The translations under genes were made by a program, and so were the position numbers. A stretch of 64,000 nt of DNA from Lolliginicoccus suaedae (lineage in GTDB: Bacteria; Actinomycetota; Actinomycetes; Mycobacteriales; Mycobacteriaceae). Shown here one piece after another: positions 51,583-64,000 of this stretch. How positions within the stretch are numbered: position 1 is the first letter of the stretch; each line of letters begins with the position of its first letter. The notes under the pieces are model-generated. The model had not been told where the DNA came from and ran no database searches. It saw nothing but the letters and a program-made list of their open reading frames with translations. The stretch lies in the NCBI RefSeq assembly GCF_008312885.1, contig NZ_VSSO01000001.1:868001-932000 (forward strand). The letters are read 5' to 3'.

Positions 51583-52427
51583 GGCGCCATGAGATCGTCA
51601 ACCTCGCCGCGTTCCTCGCGCTCGCCGGCGGACTGTGCTTCCACGCGGCGCTGCTCTGGCCCGAGGTGCCCGGCAGTGCCGGTGCGTGGCGGCGGATCGG
51701 CGTGCTGGCCTGCGTGGCACTGATCTTCCCGGCCATGATCTGGACGGCTCGGAGCTACCGGGGCCGGTCATCCCGCTTCCTCGGCCGAGCTTACGTAACG
51801 CTCGCTGCCGCCGGGGTCGGCGTCGATCTGCTGGCCGGCAGGCTGTGGGAGGCGCTCTCCAGCGTCCTGGGCGTGGCTGTGGTGCTCGCGGCGGTCCTCA
51901 TGCTCGGCATTGCCCCGTGGATCGATCGCCTCACCCGGTCCCCTGGTTCAGCGCCGGAGAAAACCGTCCAAGCGAGCACAGGCGGCATCCCCGACGATCC
52001 CGGGATCGTCGCTGCGCGGCATTTCTCGCGCCGGGAGATGATCAACGTGATCGCGAGCACGATCCTGACCGTCACCGCGGCCCTGATGACCGTGACCCGC
52101 TGGCTTGAGCTTGACCGTCCCGACGGTGCTTCCCTCGGCGCCTACTGGCAATCGTGGGTTCTCGCCGTGTGCATCGCCTTGATCACCGCGATCAGCATCT
52201 GGGCGGCGCGCAACTACTGGCGCCCAACGGTGCCGTTCTTGTCGGTTGTCTACGCGAGCCTCGGTGCCGTCGCTGTTCTCGGCTACCTCATGACAGCGAA
52301 CTACATGAGCGCGGCGAGCATCACGATCGCCACACCGCTCCTCATCGCGATCGTGCAGCAGCAACGGTTCCGCGCGTGGGTAGAAAAACACACTGAGCCG
52401 TCCAATGACATCGCGCTCGCTGCGTAG
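51579..52427 (+). CDS. Internally duplicated membrane protein of unknown function
   Basis: This 282-residue protein has about eight hydrophobic segments in two similar halves. Half 1 (about 2-118) reads RRHEIVNLAAFLALAGG, then WTARSYRGRSSRFLGRAYVT; half 2 (about 150-270) reads SRREMINVIASTILTV, then WAARNYWRPTVPFLSVVYAS. Shared positions include R-E-x-x-N, W-x-E, A-x-W, I/W-x-A-R-x-Y and FL-x-x-x-Y. A polar linker (about 120-148) joins them. GTG 51579 overlaps the pgl stop (GTGA), so the two are translationally coupled. No family is recognised; a small transporter or scaffold is possible. Convergent with secG. Confidence 0.8.
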   Translation: MRRHEIVNLAAFLALAGGLCFHAALLWPEVPGSAGAWRRIGVLACVALIFPAMIWTARSYRGRSSRFLGRAYVTLAAAGVGVDLLAGRLWEALSSVLGVAVVLAAVLMLGIAPWIDRLTRSPGSAPEKTVQASTGGIPDDPGIVAARHFSRREMINVIASTILTVTAALMTVTRWLELDRPDGASLGAYWQSWVLAVCIALITAISIWAARNYWRPTVPFLSVVYASLGAVAVLGYLMTANYMSAASITIATPLLIAIVQQQRFRAWVEKHTEPSNDIALAA

Positions 52428-52445
52428 CTGAAGTCGCGGCGAGGA

Positions 52446-52679
52446 TCAGCCGTAGCGAACCTGCATGCCCATTCCGACGATCGCCACGGCCCACACGATC
52501 GCCACGTACACCGTGAAGCGGTTGAGGTTCTTCTCGGCGACGGTGGAGCCCGCCAGGCTCGACTGCATGCCACCACCGAACAGCGATGACAGTCCGCCGC
52601 CCTTGGCGCGGTGCAGCAGCACCAGCATCACCATGATGATGCTCGTGCTGACCAGCAGGATGTCCAGGAACAGTGACAT
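52446..52679 (-). CDS. secG: Preprotein translocase subunit SecG
   Basis: SecG is the small accessory subunit of the SecYEG translocon. The 77-residue protein has two hydrophobic segments (about 3-21 and 54-73) around the characteristic LLHRAKGGGLSSLFGGGMQ loop. It follows tpi in the common gap-pgk-tpi-secG order of actinobacteria; a terminator hairpin lies between them, so it probably has its own promoter. Confidence 0.95.
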   Translation of the reverse strand: MSLFLDILLVSTSIIMVMLVLLHRAKGGGLSSLFGGGMQSSLAGSTVAEKNLNRFTVYVAIVWAVAIVGMGMQVRYG

Positions 52680-52764
52680 GGAACTCTTTCTCGCAGGTGT
52701 GTGTTGTCCCGACGCGCCCGGGGGCCATCAGGGCGGTACTGGCTCGTTGTCTGGCGTGAGCTTA

Positions 52765-52800
52765 CCCGCCTGGCGATCCGGTTTCGAATCGCCAGGCGGG
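52765..52800 (-). terminator. Terminator of the gap-pgk-tpi operon
   Basis: Perfect arms CCCGCCTGGCGAT (52765-52777) and ATCGCCAGGCGGG (52788-52800) around a ten-base loop lie 53 bases past the tpi stop. Confidence 0.8.
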
Positions 52801-52853
52801 CGGGCATCATCATGACAATGCCACTGAGCGGCGGCGCGCGCTGGAAGCGTGGG

Positions 52854-53636
52854 CTAGAACGGACCGCCCGCGGCAATGGCGCACAGCTGGGCGAAATCGT
52901 CCGACTTCAGCGAGGCGCCGCCGACGAGAGCGCCATCGACATCGGATTCCGCGATCAGTGAACCAACGTTCTTGGCGCTGACCGATCCGCCATAGAGGAT
53001 CCGCATCGCGCCCGCTGTCTCCGGGGAGGCGACGCGCGCCAGCTCGGACCGGATCGCCGCGCATACCTCCTGCGCGTCGGCCGCCGAGGCGACCTTGCCG
53101 GTGCCGATCGCCCAGACGGGCTCGTAGGCGATGACCACCTTGGGCAGTTCCTTGCTGCCGATTCCCTCGAGGGAACCTCGCAGCTGGGCGAGGTTGTGCG
53201 CGACATGCTCGCCGGACTCCCGCACATCAGGTCCCTCGCCGATGCAGATGATCGGCACGAGGCCATGCTTGAGCGCGGCCTTGGCCTTGCGCGCCACGAG
53301 CGCATCATCCTCGTGGTGATAGGTACGCCGCTCCGAATGACCGACCACCGCGTAGGTGCAACCGAGCTTCGCGAGCATGGGGCCACTGATCTCGCCGGTG
53401 TAGGCGCCGGAATCGTGCACGGAGATGTCCTGCGCCCCGTACCGGAGCTTCAGCTTGTCGCTGTCGATGATCTGCTGCACGCTGCGCAGGTCGGTGAATG
53501 GTGGGATCACCGCGACATCGACCTTGCCGTAGTACTTGCTCGGGAGGGCGAACGAGATCTTCTGGACGAGCGCGATGGCCTCCAGGTGATTCATGTTCAT
53601 CTTCCAGTTGCCCGCGATCAGCGGTGTCCGTGGCAT
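52854..53636 (-). CDS. tpiA: Triose-phosphate isomerase
   Basis: Tpi interconverts dihydroxyacetone phosphate and glyceraldehyde 3-phosphate. The 260-residue protein has [10 protein letters not shown] (Asn/Lys, about 7-16), VVGHSERR (catalytic His, about 96-103), [14 protein letters not shown] (catalytic Glu, about 170-183) and phosphate-binding [10 protein letters not shown]. It begins three bases after the pgk stop. Confidence 0.97.
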   Translation of the reverse strand: MPRTPLIAGNWKMNMNHLEAIALVQKISFALPSKYYGKVDVAVIPPFTDLRSVQQIIDSDKLKLRYGAQDISVHDSGAYTGEISGPMLAKLGCTYAVVGHSERRTYHHEDDALVARKAKAALKHGLVPIICIGEGPDVRESGEHVAHNLAQLRGSLEGIGSKELPKVVIAYEPVWAIGTGKVASAADAQEVCAAIRSELARVASPETAGAMRILYGGSVSAKNVGSLIAESDVDGALVGGASLKSDDFAQLCAIAAGGPF

Positions 53637-53639
53637 CGC

Positions 53640-54863
53640 TCAGGCCCCCGTCGGCTCGCCGAGCACCGAGATGCCGGGCAGGTCCTTGCCCTCCAGGTAT
53701 TCCAGCGAGGCTCCGCCACCCGTGGAGATGTGCGAGAAGCCGCTCTCGGGCAGGCCCAGCGCGCGCACGGCCGCTGCGGAATCACCACCGCCGACAACTG
53801 TGAACGCGCCCTTGCTGGTGGCTTCGATGATTGCTTCGGCCACTCCGCGCGTGCCGAGGGCGAACTTCTCCATCTCGAACACGCCCATCGGCCCGTTCCA
53901 GAAGATGGTGCGGGACTCGGTGAGCACGGAAGCGAACTTGCGCACCGACTCCGGACCGATATCGAGGCCCATCCATTCATCCATCATGGCGGTGGCCGCG
54001 ACCGTGTTCGAGTCGGATTCCTCGTTGAATTCGGTGGCGACCTCGATGTCGGAGGGCAGGTGGATCACATCGCCATAGCGATCGAGCAGTTCCTTGCAGG
54101 TGTCGATCATCTCTTCCTGCAGCAGCGAGGAACCAACCTGCAGGCCCTGCGCGGCGAGGAAGGTGAAGCACATGCCGCCGCCGATGAGGAGCGAATCGAC
54201 CTTGGGCGCGAGGGCCTCGATCACCGCGAGCTTGTCGGAGACCTTGGATCCACCGAGGACGACCGTGTAGGGATGCTCGGGCGATCGGGTGAGGTTGGCG
54301 AGCACCTCGACCTCGGCGGCGACGAGTCCGCCGGCGTAGCCCGGCAGCAGCGTGGCAACGTCGAAGACGGAGGCCTGCTTGCGGTGCACGACGCCGAAGC
54401 CGTCGGAGACGAACGCTCCGTCCGGCCCCGCGAGGGCGGCTAGGTCACGGGCCATGGCTTGGCGCTCGGCATCGTCCTTGCTGGTCTCGCGCGGATCGAA
54501 GCGAACGTTCTCGACGAGGAGCACATCGCCCTCCGTGAGGCCCGCGGCCCGCTCCTGCGCGTCCTGGCCGACGACGTCACCGGCGAGCTGGATGTAGCGG
54601 TCGAGCTCGTCACCGAGCCGCTGGGCCACGGGCGCGAGGGACAAGGCCGGATCCGGGCCGCCCTTGGGGCGCCCGAGGTGGGCGGTGACGATCACGCGCG
54701 CCCCGGCGTCAGCGAGCGCGCCGATCGTGGGGGCCGAGGCGATGATGCGCCCGGCATCGGTGATCCTGCCGTCCTTGAGCGGCACGTTCAGGTCAGACCG
54801 GACCAGGACGGTTCGACCATCCACGCCAGCCTCGAGCAATTCCTTGAGCGTCTTCACAGTCAT
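53640..54863 (-). CDS. pgk: Phosphoglycerate kinase
   Basis: Pgk makes ATP from 1,3-bisphosphoglycerate. The 407-residue protein has [18 protein letters not shown] (about 19-36), [28 protein letters not shown] and the C-terminal [15 protein letters not shown] and [15 protein letters not shown]. It lies 18 bases after gap and three before tpi in one operon. Confidence 0.97.
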   Translation of the reverse strand: MTVKTLKELLEAGVDGRTVLVRSDLNVPLKDGRITDAGRIIASAPTIGALADAGARVIVTAHLGRPKGGPDPALSLAPVAQRLGDELDRYIQLAGDVVGQDAQERAAGLTEGDVLLVENVRFDPRETSKDDAERQAMARDLAALAGPDGAFVSDGFGVVHRKQASVFDVATLLPGYAGGLVAAEVEVLANLTRSPEHPYTVVLGGSKVSDKLAVIEALAPKVDSLLIGGGMCFTFLAAQGLQVGSSLLQEEMIDTCKELLDRYGDVIHLPSDIEVATEFNEESDSNTVAATAMMDEWMGLDIGPESVRKFASVLTESRTIFWNGPMGVFEMEKFALGTRGVAEAIIEATSKGAFTVVGGGDSAAAVRALGLPESGFSHISTGGGASLEYLEGKDLPGISVLGEPTGA

Positions 54864-54881
54864 AGAGTATTTCCCAGTCCC

Positions 54882-55931
<1,050 letters not shown>

Positions 55932-56011
55932 TCATCGACGAGGTTGCCCACCACAGTAGCCGCGCGCGAGGAGGAAGTCCGGTGCCGAACAGACCGTTCG
56001 CGCCGTCCTAA

Positions 56012-56037
56012 CCGGGGAAACACTGATGTAACCCCGG
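56012..56037 (-). terminator. Possible whiA terminator
   Basis: CCGGGG (56012-56017) and CCCCGG (56032-56037) flank a 14-base loop directly after the whiA stop. The stem is only six bases, so confidence is low. Confidence 0.35.
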
Positions 56038-56044
56038 CGGCCGG

Positions 56045-57028
56045 CTAGGCGTCCTCGAGCAGCTCCGGGGTGACAGCCGATTCGGTATCGGGCATGCCCA
56101 TCTCGCGGGCGCGCCGGTCGGCCATCGACAGCAGGCGCCGGATGCGCCCGGCCACCGCGTCCTTGGTCAGGGGCGGATCAGCGAGCTGGCCGAGCTCCTC
56201 GAGGGAGGATTGCCGATGCTCGATGCGCAAGCGGCCGGCGGCAGCGAGATGCTCGGGCGCTTCCTCGCCGAGGATGTCGAGCGCGCGCTCGACCTTCGCC
56301 GCGGCCGCGACCGCGGCGCGCGCGGACCGGCGCAGGTTCGCGTCATCGAAGTTCGCGAGGCGGTTCGCCGTGGCACGGACCTCGCGGCGGATGCGCCGCT
56401 CCTCCCACACGAGCCGCAGGTCCTGCGCGCCCATCCGGGTCAGCAGCGCGCCGATGGCGTCCCCATCCCGGACGACAACGCGATCGGCTCCCCGCACCTC
56501 GCGTGCCTTGGCAGTGATGCCCATGCGCCGTGCTGCCCCGACGAGCGCCATGGCTGCCTCCGGGCCGGGGCAGCCGATCTCGAGCGCGGCGGACCTTCCA
56601 GGCTCGGTGAGGGAGCCGTGCGCGAGGAACGCGCCGCGCCATGCCGCCTCGGCATCGGCGATGCCCCCGCCCACCACATGGGCGGGCAGGCCGCGCACGG
56701 GGCGGCCGCGCAGGTCGAGCAGGCCAGTCTGCCGCGCGAGCGCCTCGCCGTCCTTGGCGACGCGCACCACGTAGCGGGTGTTCTTGCGTATGCCGGTCGC
56801 TCCGATGACATGGATCTCGGACGGGTAGCCATAGAGCTCATGGATGTCGCGCCGCAGCCGCCGGGCCACCGAGCCGGTATCGACGTCTGCCTCGACGACC
56901 ACGCGCCCCGCCACGATGTGCAGCCCGCCGGAGAACCGCAGCAGCGAGGACACCTCCGCCTTGCGGGCACTCACCTGGGTGATGGCGAGCCGGCTCAGCT
57001 CATCCTTGACCTCCGCAGTCATTGCCAC
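56045..57028 (-). CDS. whiA: WhiA sporulation/cell-division regulator
   Basis: WhiA is a DNA-binding protein with an N-terminal degenerate LAGLIDADG homing-endonuclease fold and a C-terminal HTH; in non-sporulating actinobacteria it affects cell division and growth. The 327-residue protein begins [14 protein letters not shown] and has [32 protein letters not shown] and the HTH region [20 protein letters not shown] (about 270-289) with [16 protein letters not shown] 57028 suits an AGGA upstream better than ATG 57022. It follows yvcK after 84 bases. Confidence 0.94.
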   Translation of the reverse strand: MAMTAEVKDELSRLAITQVSARKAEVSSLLRFSGGLHIVAGRVVVEADVDTGSVARRLRRDIHELYGYPSEIHVIGATGIRKNTRYVVRVAKDGEALARQTGLLDLRGRPVRGLPAHVVGGGIADAEAAWRGAFLAHGSLTEPGRSAALEIGCPGPEAAMALVGAARRMGITAKAREVRGADRVVVRDGDAIGALLTRMGAQDLRLVWEERRIRREVRATANRLANFDDANLRRSARAAVAAAAKVERALDILGEEAPEHLAAAGRLRIEHRQSSLEELGQLADPPLTKDAVAGRIRRLLSMADRRAREMGMPDTESAVTPELLEDA

Positions 57029-57112
57029 GGTGTCGTTTCCTTCCGATCGTTCCTCGGGTCACTTCCTGGGCGCGATCGCGCCAGCGATCCGGCTGGGCCG
57101 CGAGCCTGGTCG

Positions 57113-58054
57113 TCATCCGGCGAGAACATCACCGAGAACCGCGCCGAGCTTGCCGACGTCATGCTTGCTTGTCCCATGCACGGATACATCGGCGTATCGC
57201 ACCTCGGCACCTAGCTGGGCGGCCGCCCGGGCGAGATGAGCGCGCTCGCTGCCCGGGGGCACGGTGCCGCTATCCACGATGATCTGGTCGACGCGAAAAC
57301 TAGGTGCGTGTTGCGAGAGTACGTGAAGATGCCGCTCAGCGGAGAATCCGGCGGTCTCCCCCGCCTGCGGCCCGAGGTTGAGAACGAGCGCCCGCCGTGC
57401 CCGGGTACGGATCAGCGCCTCGCGCTGCTCCGGCACCAGTACATGGGGGATGACGCTGCTGAACCACGAACCCGGGCCCAGCACAACAAGATCCGCGTTG
57501 TCGATGGCCTCGACGGCTTCCGTGCAGGCCACGGGGCTGCCGGGGAGCAGCCGCACCCGGCGCACCCGACCGGGCGTCGTGGCGACCGCGACCTGCCCGC
57601 GGATGACGCGGCTGATCCGTGGGTCCTCCTCGAGACCGACGACATCGGCCTCGATCTGCAGCGGGATCGTCGCCATCGGGAGCACGCGCCCGTCGAGCTG
57701 CAGGATATGGCCCAGCTCGTCGAGCGCGGCGATGATGTCGTTCTTGACCTCGGCGAGACCGGCGAGGATGAGGTTGCCGACGGCATGCCCGGCGAGCGCG
57801 CCGGTGCCCCGGAACCGGTGCTGGATGACATCGCGCCACAGCTGGGCATGCTCATCGTCCCCGGCGAGGGCAGCGAGCGCCATGCGCAGGTCGCCGGGCG
57901 GGACGAGGTTCAGCTCGGAGCGCAGCCGCCCGGAGGAACCACCATCATCGGCGACCGTCACCACGGCAGTGATGTCCTTGGTGAGCGTGCGGGCCGCGGT
58001 GAGGGTGGCATACAGCCCGTGCCCGCCGCCGAGCGCGACTACGGCCGGGCTCAT
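57113..58054 (-). CDS. yvcK: YvcK/CofD-like gluconeogenesis factor
   Basis: YvcK-family proteins bind UDP-sugars and control carbon flux and cell-wall precursor supply; the mycobacterial homologue CuvA localises to the pole. The 313-residue protein has VALGGGHGLYATLTA (about 6-20), VTVADDGGSSGRLRSEL (about 33-49), the PPGDLRMALAAL segment and VVLGPGSWFSSVIPHVLVP. ATG 58054 overlaps the rapZ stop (ATGA); the longer frame is rapZ shadow. Confidence 0.93.
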   Translation of the reverse strand: MSPAVVALGGGHGLYATLTAARTLTKDITAVVTVADDGGSSGRLRSELNLVPPGDLRMALAALAGDDEHAQLWRDVIQHRFRGTGALAGHAVGNLILAGLAEVKNDIIAALDELGHILQLDGRVLPMATIPLQIEADVVGLEEDPRISRVIRGQVAVATTPGRVRRVRLLPGSPVACTEAVEAIDNADLVVLGPGSWFSSVIPHVLVPEQREALIRTRARRALVLNLGPQAGETAGFSAERHLHVLSQHAPSFRVDQIIVDSGTVPPGSERAHLARAAAQLGAEVRYADVSVHGTSKHDVGKLGAVLGDVLAG

Positions 58055-58935
58055 TCCTTCCCCAGATCCCGGTGGCGGGTGCGCACCGTCAGCTCGGTAT
58101 CCTCGGCGAGCATCGCAGCGAGCGCCTCGGTCATGGCGACGCTGCGGTGCTTGCCGCCCGTGCATCCCACCCCGATCGTCATGTACCGCTTGCCCTCGAC
58201 GCGATATCCCCGCAGCACGGGATCGAGCAGCTCGCGGAACGTGCCGAGGAACTGCTTGGCCCCGTCCTGGGACAGCACGTAGTCACGGACGCCCGCATCC
58301 TGCCCGGTGTTGTGGCGCAGTTCCGGGATCCAGTGCGGGTTCGGGAGGAAGCGCACGTCCACCACCATGTCGACATCGATGGGCAGTCCGTACTTGAACC
58401 CGAAGGACAGCACGGCCACGCGGATGCGGGCACTATCGGGATCCTCGAACGCAGGCTCGAGGCGCGCGCGGAGGTCATGGACCGAGAGATTCGAGGTGTC
58501 GATGACGATATCGGCCATCCCCCGCACCGGCGCGACCAGCTCCCGCTCCGCGGCGATGCCCTCGAGCAGCGTTCCATCGCCCTGCAAGGGGTGGCTGCGG
58601 CGCACCTGCTCGAACCTCTGCACCAGCGCCGCGTCGGATGCCTCGAGGAAGACGATGCGGGGGCGGATGCCACGCTGGGCGAGCTCCCGGGCGACCGTCT
58701 CGAGGCCGCCGGCGAACGCCCGGCTGCGCACGTCGAGCACCACCGCCAGGCGGCGGATCGGGTTCTCGGCGGTGCGCCCGAGGTCGATGATCTCCGGCAC
58801 GACCTCTGCCGGGGCATTGTCCACGACATACCAGTCAAGATCCTCGAGGACCTTCGCCGAGGTGCCCCGCCCCGCCCCGGAGAGCCCCGTGACCAGGGCG
58901 ACATCGATATCAGGTGGACTGCTGTGCTCGCTCAC
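58051..58935 (-). CDS. rapZ: RapZ-family nucleotide-binding protein (YvcJ-like)
   Basis: RapZ/YvcJ proteins bind nucleotides and, in E. coli, RNA, to control amino-sugar synthesis. The 294-residue protein has a P-loop variant GLSGAGRGTSAK (about 19-30), in which Arg replaces the usual Lys as in mycobacterial homologues, and the C-terminal domain with GFKYGLPIDVDMVVDVRFLP and IGVGCTGGKHRSV. GTG 58935 has AAGGA nine bases upstream; an ATG at 58995 is possible but lacks a ribosome-binding site. Forms uvrC-rapZ-yvcK-whiA cluster. Confidence 0.92.
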   Translation of the reverse strand: MSEHSSPPDIDVALVTGLSGAGRGTSAKVLEDLDWYVVDNAPAEVVPEIIDLGRTAENPIRRLAVVLDVRSRAFAGGLETVARELAQRGIRPRIVFLEASDAALVQRFEQVRRSHPLQGDGTLLEGIAAERELVAPVRGMADIVIDTSNLSVHDLRARLEPAFEDPDSARIRVAVLSFGFKYGLPIDVDMVVDVRFLPNPHWIPELRHNTGQDAGVRDYVLSQDGAKQFLGTFRELLDPVLRGYRVEGKRYMTIGVGCTGGKHRSVAMTEALAAMLAEDTELTVRTRHRDLGKE

Positions 58936-59003
58936 GCCATGCCGTCCTTCGTGTTGTTCGCTCTCGTGCCATGCTGCTGCCGCGCTGTGCGCCATGGCCG
59001 AGG

Positions 59004-61028
59004 TTATTCGACCGGAGCGGCCCGTGGGGAGTCCTGCGCGGGTTTTTCCGCACCGAGCGCCTCATGGACCGCGCGGGCGATCGTGCCGCCGATGCCCGGC
59101 ACCTCGGTGATCTCCTCGATGCTCGCCGCGCGCAGCCGCGCCACCGAGCCGAAATGCGTGACCAGCGCCTTCTTGCGGGCATCGCCGAGCCCAGGAATGG
59201 CATCGAGGGCGGAGGCGGTCATGCGGCGGGATCGCTTCGACCGGTGGAAGGTGATGGCGAAGCGGTGGGCCTCGTCGCGCACCCGCTGCAGCAGGAACAG
59301 CGCATCGCTGCCGCGCGAGAGGATCGCCGGGTACGGGTCGTGCGGCAGCCACACCTCCTCGAGGCGCTTGGCCAGGCCGATCACGGCCACATCGGTCACG
59401 CCGAGCTCGTCGAGCACCGTGGCTGCCGCGTTGACCTGCGGCGCGCCTCCGTCGACGATGTAGAGGTTCGGTGGATAGGCGAAGCGGCGCGGTCGGCCCG
59501 TCGCGGGATCGATCCCCGGGAGAGCACCCCCGTTCGCTCCGTTCTCCTCGTGCTGGCCGGAGTCCGCCGGATCATTCGGCGCCTGGTCTGCCGCGTGGCG
59601 CGCGAACCGGCGGCGCGTCACCTCCGCGATGCTCGCGACGTCATCGGATCGCCCGTCCCCCGCCGCCTCCTTGATCGCGAAGTGCCGGTAGTCGGACTTC
59701 TTGGCGATGCCATCCTCGAAGACCACGAGCGATCCCACCACATCGGTGCCCTGGACATGGCTGATGTCCACGCATTCGATCCGCAGCGGCGCGGAGTCCA
59801 GATCGAGCGCCTCCTGCAGCTCCTGCAGCGCTGCTGACCGGGCCGTGAGGTCGCCCGCGCGCTTGAGCTTGTGCTGCGCCAGGGATTCCACGGCGTTGCG
59901 CTGCACCGTCTCGGCGAGCGCGCGCTTGTCGCCGCGCTGGGGCACCCGCACGGTCACGCCGGAGCCGCGCTGCTGGGCGAGCCAGTGCTCCATACTCTCG
60001 GGGTCGGGAGGCATCGACGGAACCAGCACCAGCCGGGGGATCGCCCCCGCGGTCGCCACCTGGGAGTCCGGGGCGGCCTCGGCGAGGGCTCGTTGCTCCC
60101 CATAGAACTGCGTGAGGAATTCCTCGACGATCTCTGGCTCGCTGGCATCCTCGACGCGCTCGTTGACCCAGCCGCGCTGGCCGCGTACCCGGCCGTCGCG
60201 CACATGGAAGACCTGCACCGCGATCTCGAGGTCGTCGTGGGCGAAGGCGATCACATCGGCATCGGTGCCATCGCCGAGCACTACGGCCTGCTTCTCGAGG
60301 GCGCGGCGCAGCGCGCCGACGTCATCGCGCAGCCGCGCGGCCTTCTCGAAGTCCAGTTCCTCCGCCGCGGCGCGCATCTGGTGCTCGAGCTGGCGGACCA
60401 GCCGGTCGGTGCGCCCGGCGAGGAAGTCGCAGAAATCCTCCACGATGCGACGATGCTCGTCGGCCGAGACAGCGCCGGTGCACGGCGCGGAGCACTTGTC
60501 GATGTAGCCGAGCAGGCAGGGCCGCCCAAGCTGCTGGTGGCGGCGCAGCACGCCTGTCGAGCAGGTGCGCGCCGGGAAGACTCGCAGCAGCAGGTCGAGC
60601 GTCTCGCGGATCGCCCAGGCGTGCGAGTAGGGCCCGAAGTACCGCACGCCCTTGCGCCGGGGCCCCCGGTAGACGAACAACCGGGGCAGCTCCTCGTTCA
60701 GGGTGACCGCGAGCACCGGATAGGACTTGTCATCCCGGTAGCGCACGTTGAACGGCGGATCGAACTCCTTGATCCAGTTGTACTCGAGCTGCAGGGCCTC
60801 GACCTCGGTGCCGACGACCGTCCACTCGACGCCGGTGGCGGTGGTGACCATGTTGCGGGTGCGTGGCTGCAGGCCAGCGAGGTCGGCGAAGTAGGAGTTG
60901 AGCCGGTTGCGCAGGTTCTTCGCCTTGCCGACGTAGAGCACGCGGCCCGTGGCATCGCGGAAGCGGTACACCCCGGGTTCGGTCGGGATCGTTCCGGGAG
61001 CGGGGCGGTATGTCGAGGGATCAGCCAC
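59004..61028 (-). CDS. uvrC: Excinuclease ABC subunit C
   Basis: UvrC makes both incisions in nucleotide excision repair. The 674-residue protein has a GIY-YIG domain ([20 protein letters not shown], about 18-37), a UVR motif ([20 protein letters not shown], about 217-236), an RNase H-like domain ([20 protein letters not shown]) and C-terminal helix-hairpin-helix motifs ([30 protein letters not shown]). GTG 61028 is chosen because a TAGCCT -10 lies seven bases upstream and the family starts here. Its 3' end is nine bases from the longer rapZ frame. Confidence 0.96.
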   Translation of the reverse strand: MADPSTYRPAPGTIPTEPGVYRFRDATGRVLYVGKAKNLRNRLNSYFADLAGLQPRTRNMVTTATGVEWTVVGTEVEALQLEYNWIKEFDPPFNVRYRDDKSYPVLAVTLNEELPRLFVYRGPRRKGVRYFGPYSHAWAIRETLDLLLRVFPARTCSTGVLRRHQQLGRPCLLGYIDKCSAPCTGAVSADEHRRIVEDFCDFLAGRTDRLVRQLEHQMRAAAEELDFEKAARLRDDVGALRRALEKQAVVLGDGTDADVIAFAHDDLEIAVQVFHVRDGRVRGQRGWVNERVEDASEPEIVEEFLTQFYGEQRALAEAAPDSQVATAGAIPRLVLVPSMPPDPESMEHWLAQQRGSGVTVRVPQRGDKRALAETVQRNAVESLAQHKLKRAGDLTARSAALQELQEALDLDSAPLRIECVDISHVQGTDVVGSLVVFEDGIAKKSDYRHFAIKEAAGDGRSDDVASIAEVTRRRFARHAADQAPNDPADSGQHEENGANGGALPGIDPATGRPRRFAYPPNLYIVDGGAPQVNAAATVLDELGVTDVAVIGLAKRLEEVWLPHDPYPAILSRGSDALFLLQRVRDEAHRFAITFHRSKRSRRMTASALDAIPGLGDARKKALVTHFGSVARLRAASIEEITEVPGIGGTIARAVHEALGAEKPAQDSPRAAPVE

Positions 61029-61038
61029 AGCAACCAGG

Positions 61039-63271
<2,233 letters not shown>

Positions 63272-63273
63272 AG

Positions 63274-63945
63274 CTACTGCTCCTCGGCCCGGCTGCCCGG
63301 GGCACCGGGTTCGTCGGCCGCGGCATCGCGCGGCCTTTCCTGGGCGAACGCCGTGAGGCGCTCGACATACTTGGCGATCACATCGACCTCTAGGTTCACG
63401 ACGGTGCCGACGGGGCTTCGCCCGAGGATCGTCAGGTCCAGTGTGGTCGGTATGAGGGAAACTTCAAAATAGCTGCCGTGGACATCCATGCCCACCGCGG
63501 AGACGGTCAGCGACACGCCATCCACAGTGATCGAGCCCTTCTCCACCACGTAGCGCGCGATCCGGTCGGGCAGGGAGACCCGCACGACCTCCCACTTGCC
63601 CTCGCTGGCGCGGGTGAGAACCGTCCCGGTCGCATCGACATGGCCCTGCACGATGTGCCCGCCGAGCCGGCTGCCCACCGCCATCGCGCGCTCCAGGTTG
63701 ACCGCGCTGCCCTCCCCGAGCTTGCCGAGGCTGGTGCGATCAAGGGTCTCCCCCATCACGTCCGCGGTGAAAGCGCCCTCGGGCAGCACATCGACAACGG
63801 TCAGGCAGACGCCATTGACCGCGATGGAGTCCCCGTGCCCGGCATCCGAGGCGACCAGCGGCCCACGAACGGTCAGCCGGGCAAAATCGCCCATGGTGTC
63901 GATCGCGGCGATCTCGCCACGTTCCTCCACGATTCCTGTGAACAC
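63274..63945 (-). CDS. ribE: Riboflavin synthase alpha subunit
   Basis: Riboflavin synthase dismutates two lumazine molecules into riboflavin. The 223-residue protein is made of two similar lumazine-binding domains: one begins [12 protein letters not shown] and contains [14 protein letters not shown], the second has [14 protein letters not shown] and [18 protein letters not shown] 63945 has AGGAG five to six bases upstream; the frame above is unlike the family. It is the first gene seen of ribE-ribBA-ribH; anything upstream is outside the window. A role in drug-binding lumazine proteins is unlikely given the operon. Confidence 0.95.
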   Translation of the reverse strand: MFTGIVEERGEIAAIDTMGDFARLTVRGPLVASDAGHGDSIAVNGVCLTVVDVLPEGAFTADVMGETLDRTSLGKLGEGSAVNLERAMAVGSRLGGHIVQGHVDATGTVLTRASEGKWEVVRVSLPDRIARYVVEKGSITVDGVSLTVSAVGMDVHGSYFEVSLIPTTLDLTILGRSPVGTVVNLEVDVIAKYVERLTAFAQERPRDAAADEPGAPGSRAEEQ

Positions 63946-64000
63946 TCGCGCTCCTGTCCGACGGTCGGCCTCCACGTTATCGCGGGACGAGGCTGATGAG

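Noticed and set aside
52765-52800. tRNA T-arm-like GGTTTCGAATC
   Set aside because: The bases are the loop and arm of the tpi terminator hairpin; no acceptor, D or anticodon arms are present.

Overview
The window is a high-GC chromosome segment from an actinobacterium of the order Mycobacteriales (the mycolic-acid lineage). The reasons are MabA/FabG-InhA-ferrochelatase gene order, an MptB-type mannosyltransferase, an AcnR-regulated aconitase, the sufR-sufB-sufD-sufC-sufS-sufU-sufT operon and whiA-yvcK-rapZ-uvrC. The order of core genes matches, in inverted orientation, the M. tuberculosis block running roughly from the riboflavin genes to the methylmalonyl-CoA mutase genes (about Rv1412-Rv1496, from memory). 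The genus cannot be fixed from the sequence alone. No IS element, prophage, CRISPR array, rRNA or tRNA was found.

Layout. 1-3.6 kb: the tail of a membrane protein, then an ECF-type vitamin/metal transporter (S, T and fused ATPase). 3.7-9.3 kb: a stand-alone LuxR-type HTH protein facing the mutA-mutB-meaB operon. 9.4-11.8 kb: a TVP38-family membrane protein and a Baeyer-Villiger-type flavin monooxygenase. 12-15.5 kb: SPFH/NfeD membrane pair, a DUF3097 protein and a divergently encoded conserved protein. 15.6-18.3 kb: hemH, inhA and fabG (haem and mycolate synthesis). 18.4-25 kb: a secreted/membrane unknown, then VWA-DUF58-MoxR, two small NlpC/P60 hydrolases and a small membrane protein. 25.1-29 kb: aconitase with its AcnR operator, acnR and a tiny HTH gene. 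29.2-33.2 kb: an ABC-F protein, an SDR and a lone lycopene cyclase. 33.6-40 kb: the complete SUF operon, translationally coupled. 40.1-47.3 kb: MptB, an ABC exporter, ctaA, an unknown, qor and ctaB. 47.5-52.4 kb: tkt-tal-pgl and an internally duplicated membrane protein. 52.4-55.9 kb: secG-tpi-pgk-gap. 56-63.9 kb: whiA-yvcK-rapZ-uvrC, a PH-domain protein and ribH-ribBA-ribE.

How the genes fit together. The region is mostly housekeeping central metabolism (TCA, glycolysis, pentose phosphate, propionate/methylmalonate), cofactor synthesis (haem O/A, Fe-S, riboflavin), and cell-envelope biogenesis (FAS-II, lipoglycan mannosylation, peptidoglycan hydrolysis). Accessory genes (ECF transporter, monooxygenase, SDR plus lycopene cyclase) sit between conserved blocks.

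The most notable departures are: absence of zwf-opcA between tal and pgl; a recurring intergenic architecture of GC-rich short tandem repeats next to long inverted repeats at gene 3' ends, with two copies sharing the same sequence; overlapping divergent start codons at 14.65 kb; an unknown membrane protein made of two repeated halves; and widespread leaderless-type promoters. I saw no clearly new multi-gene system; the repeat family is the strongest undescribed structure.
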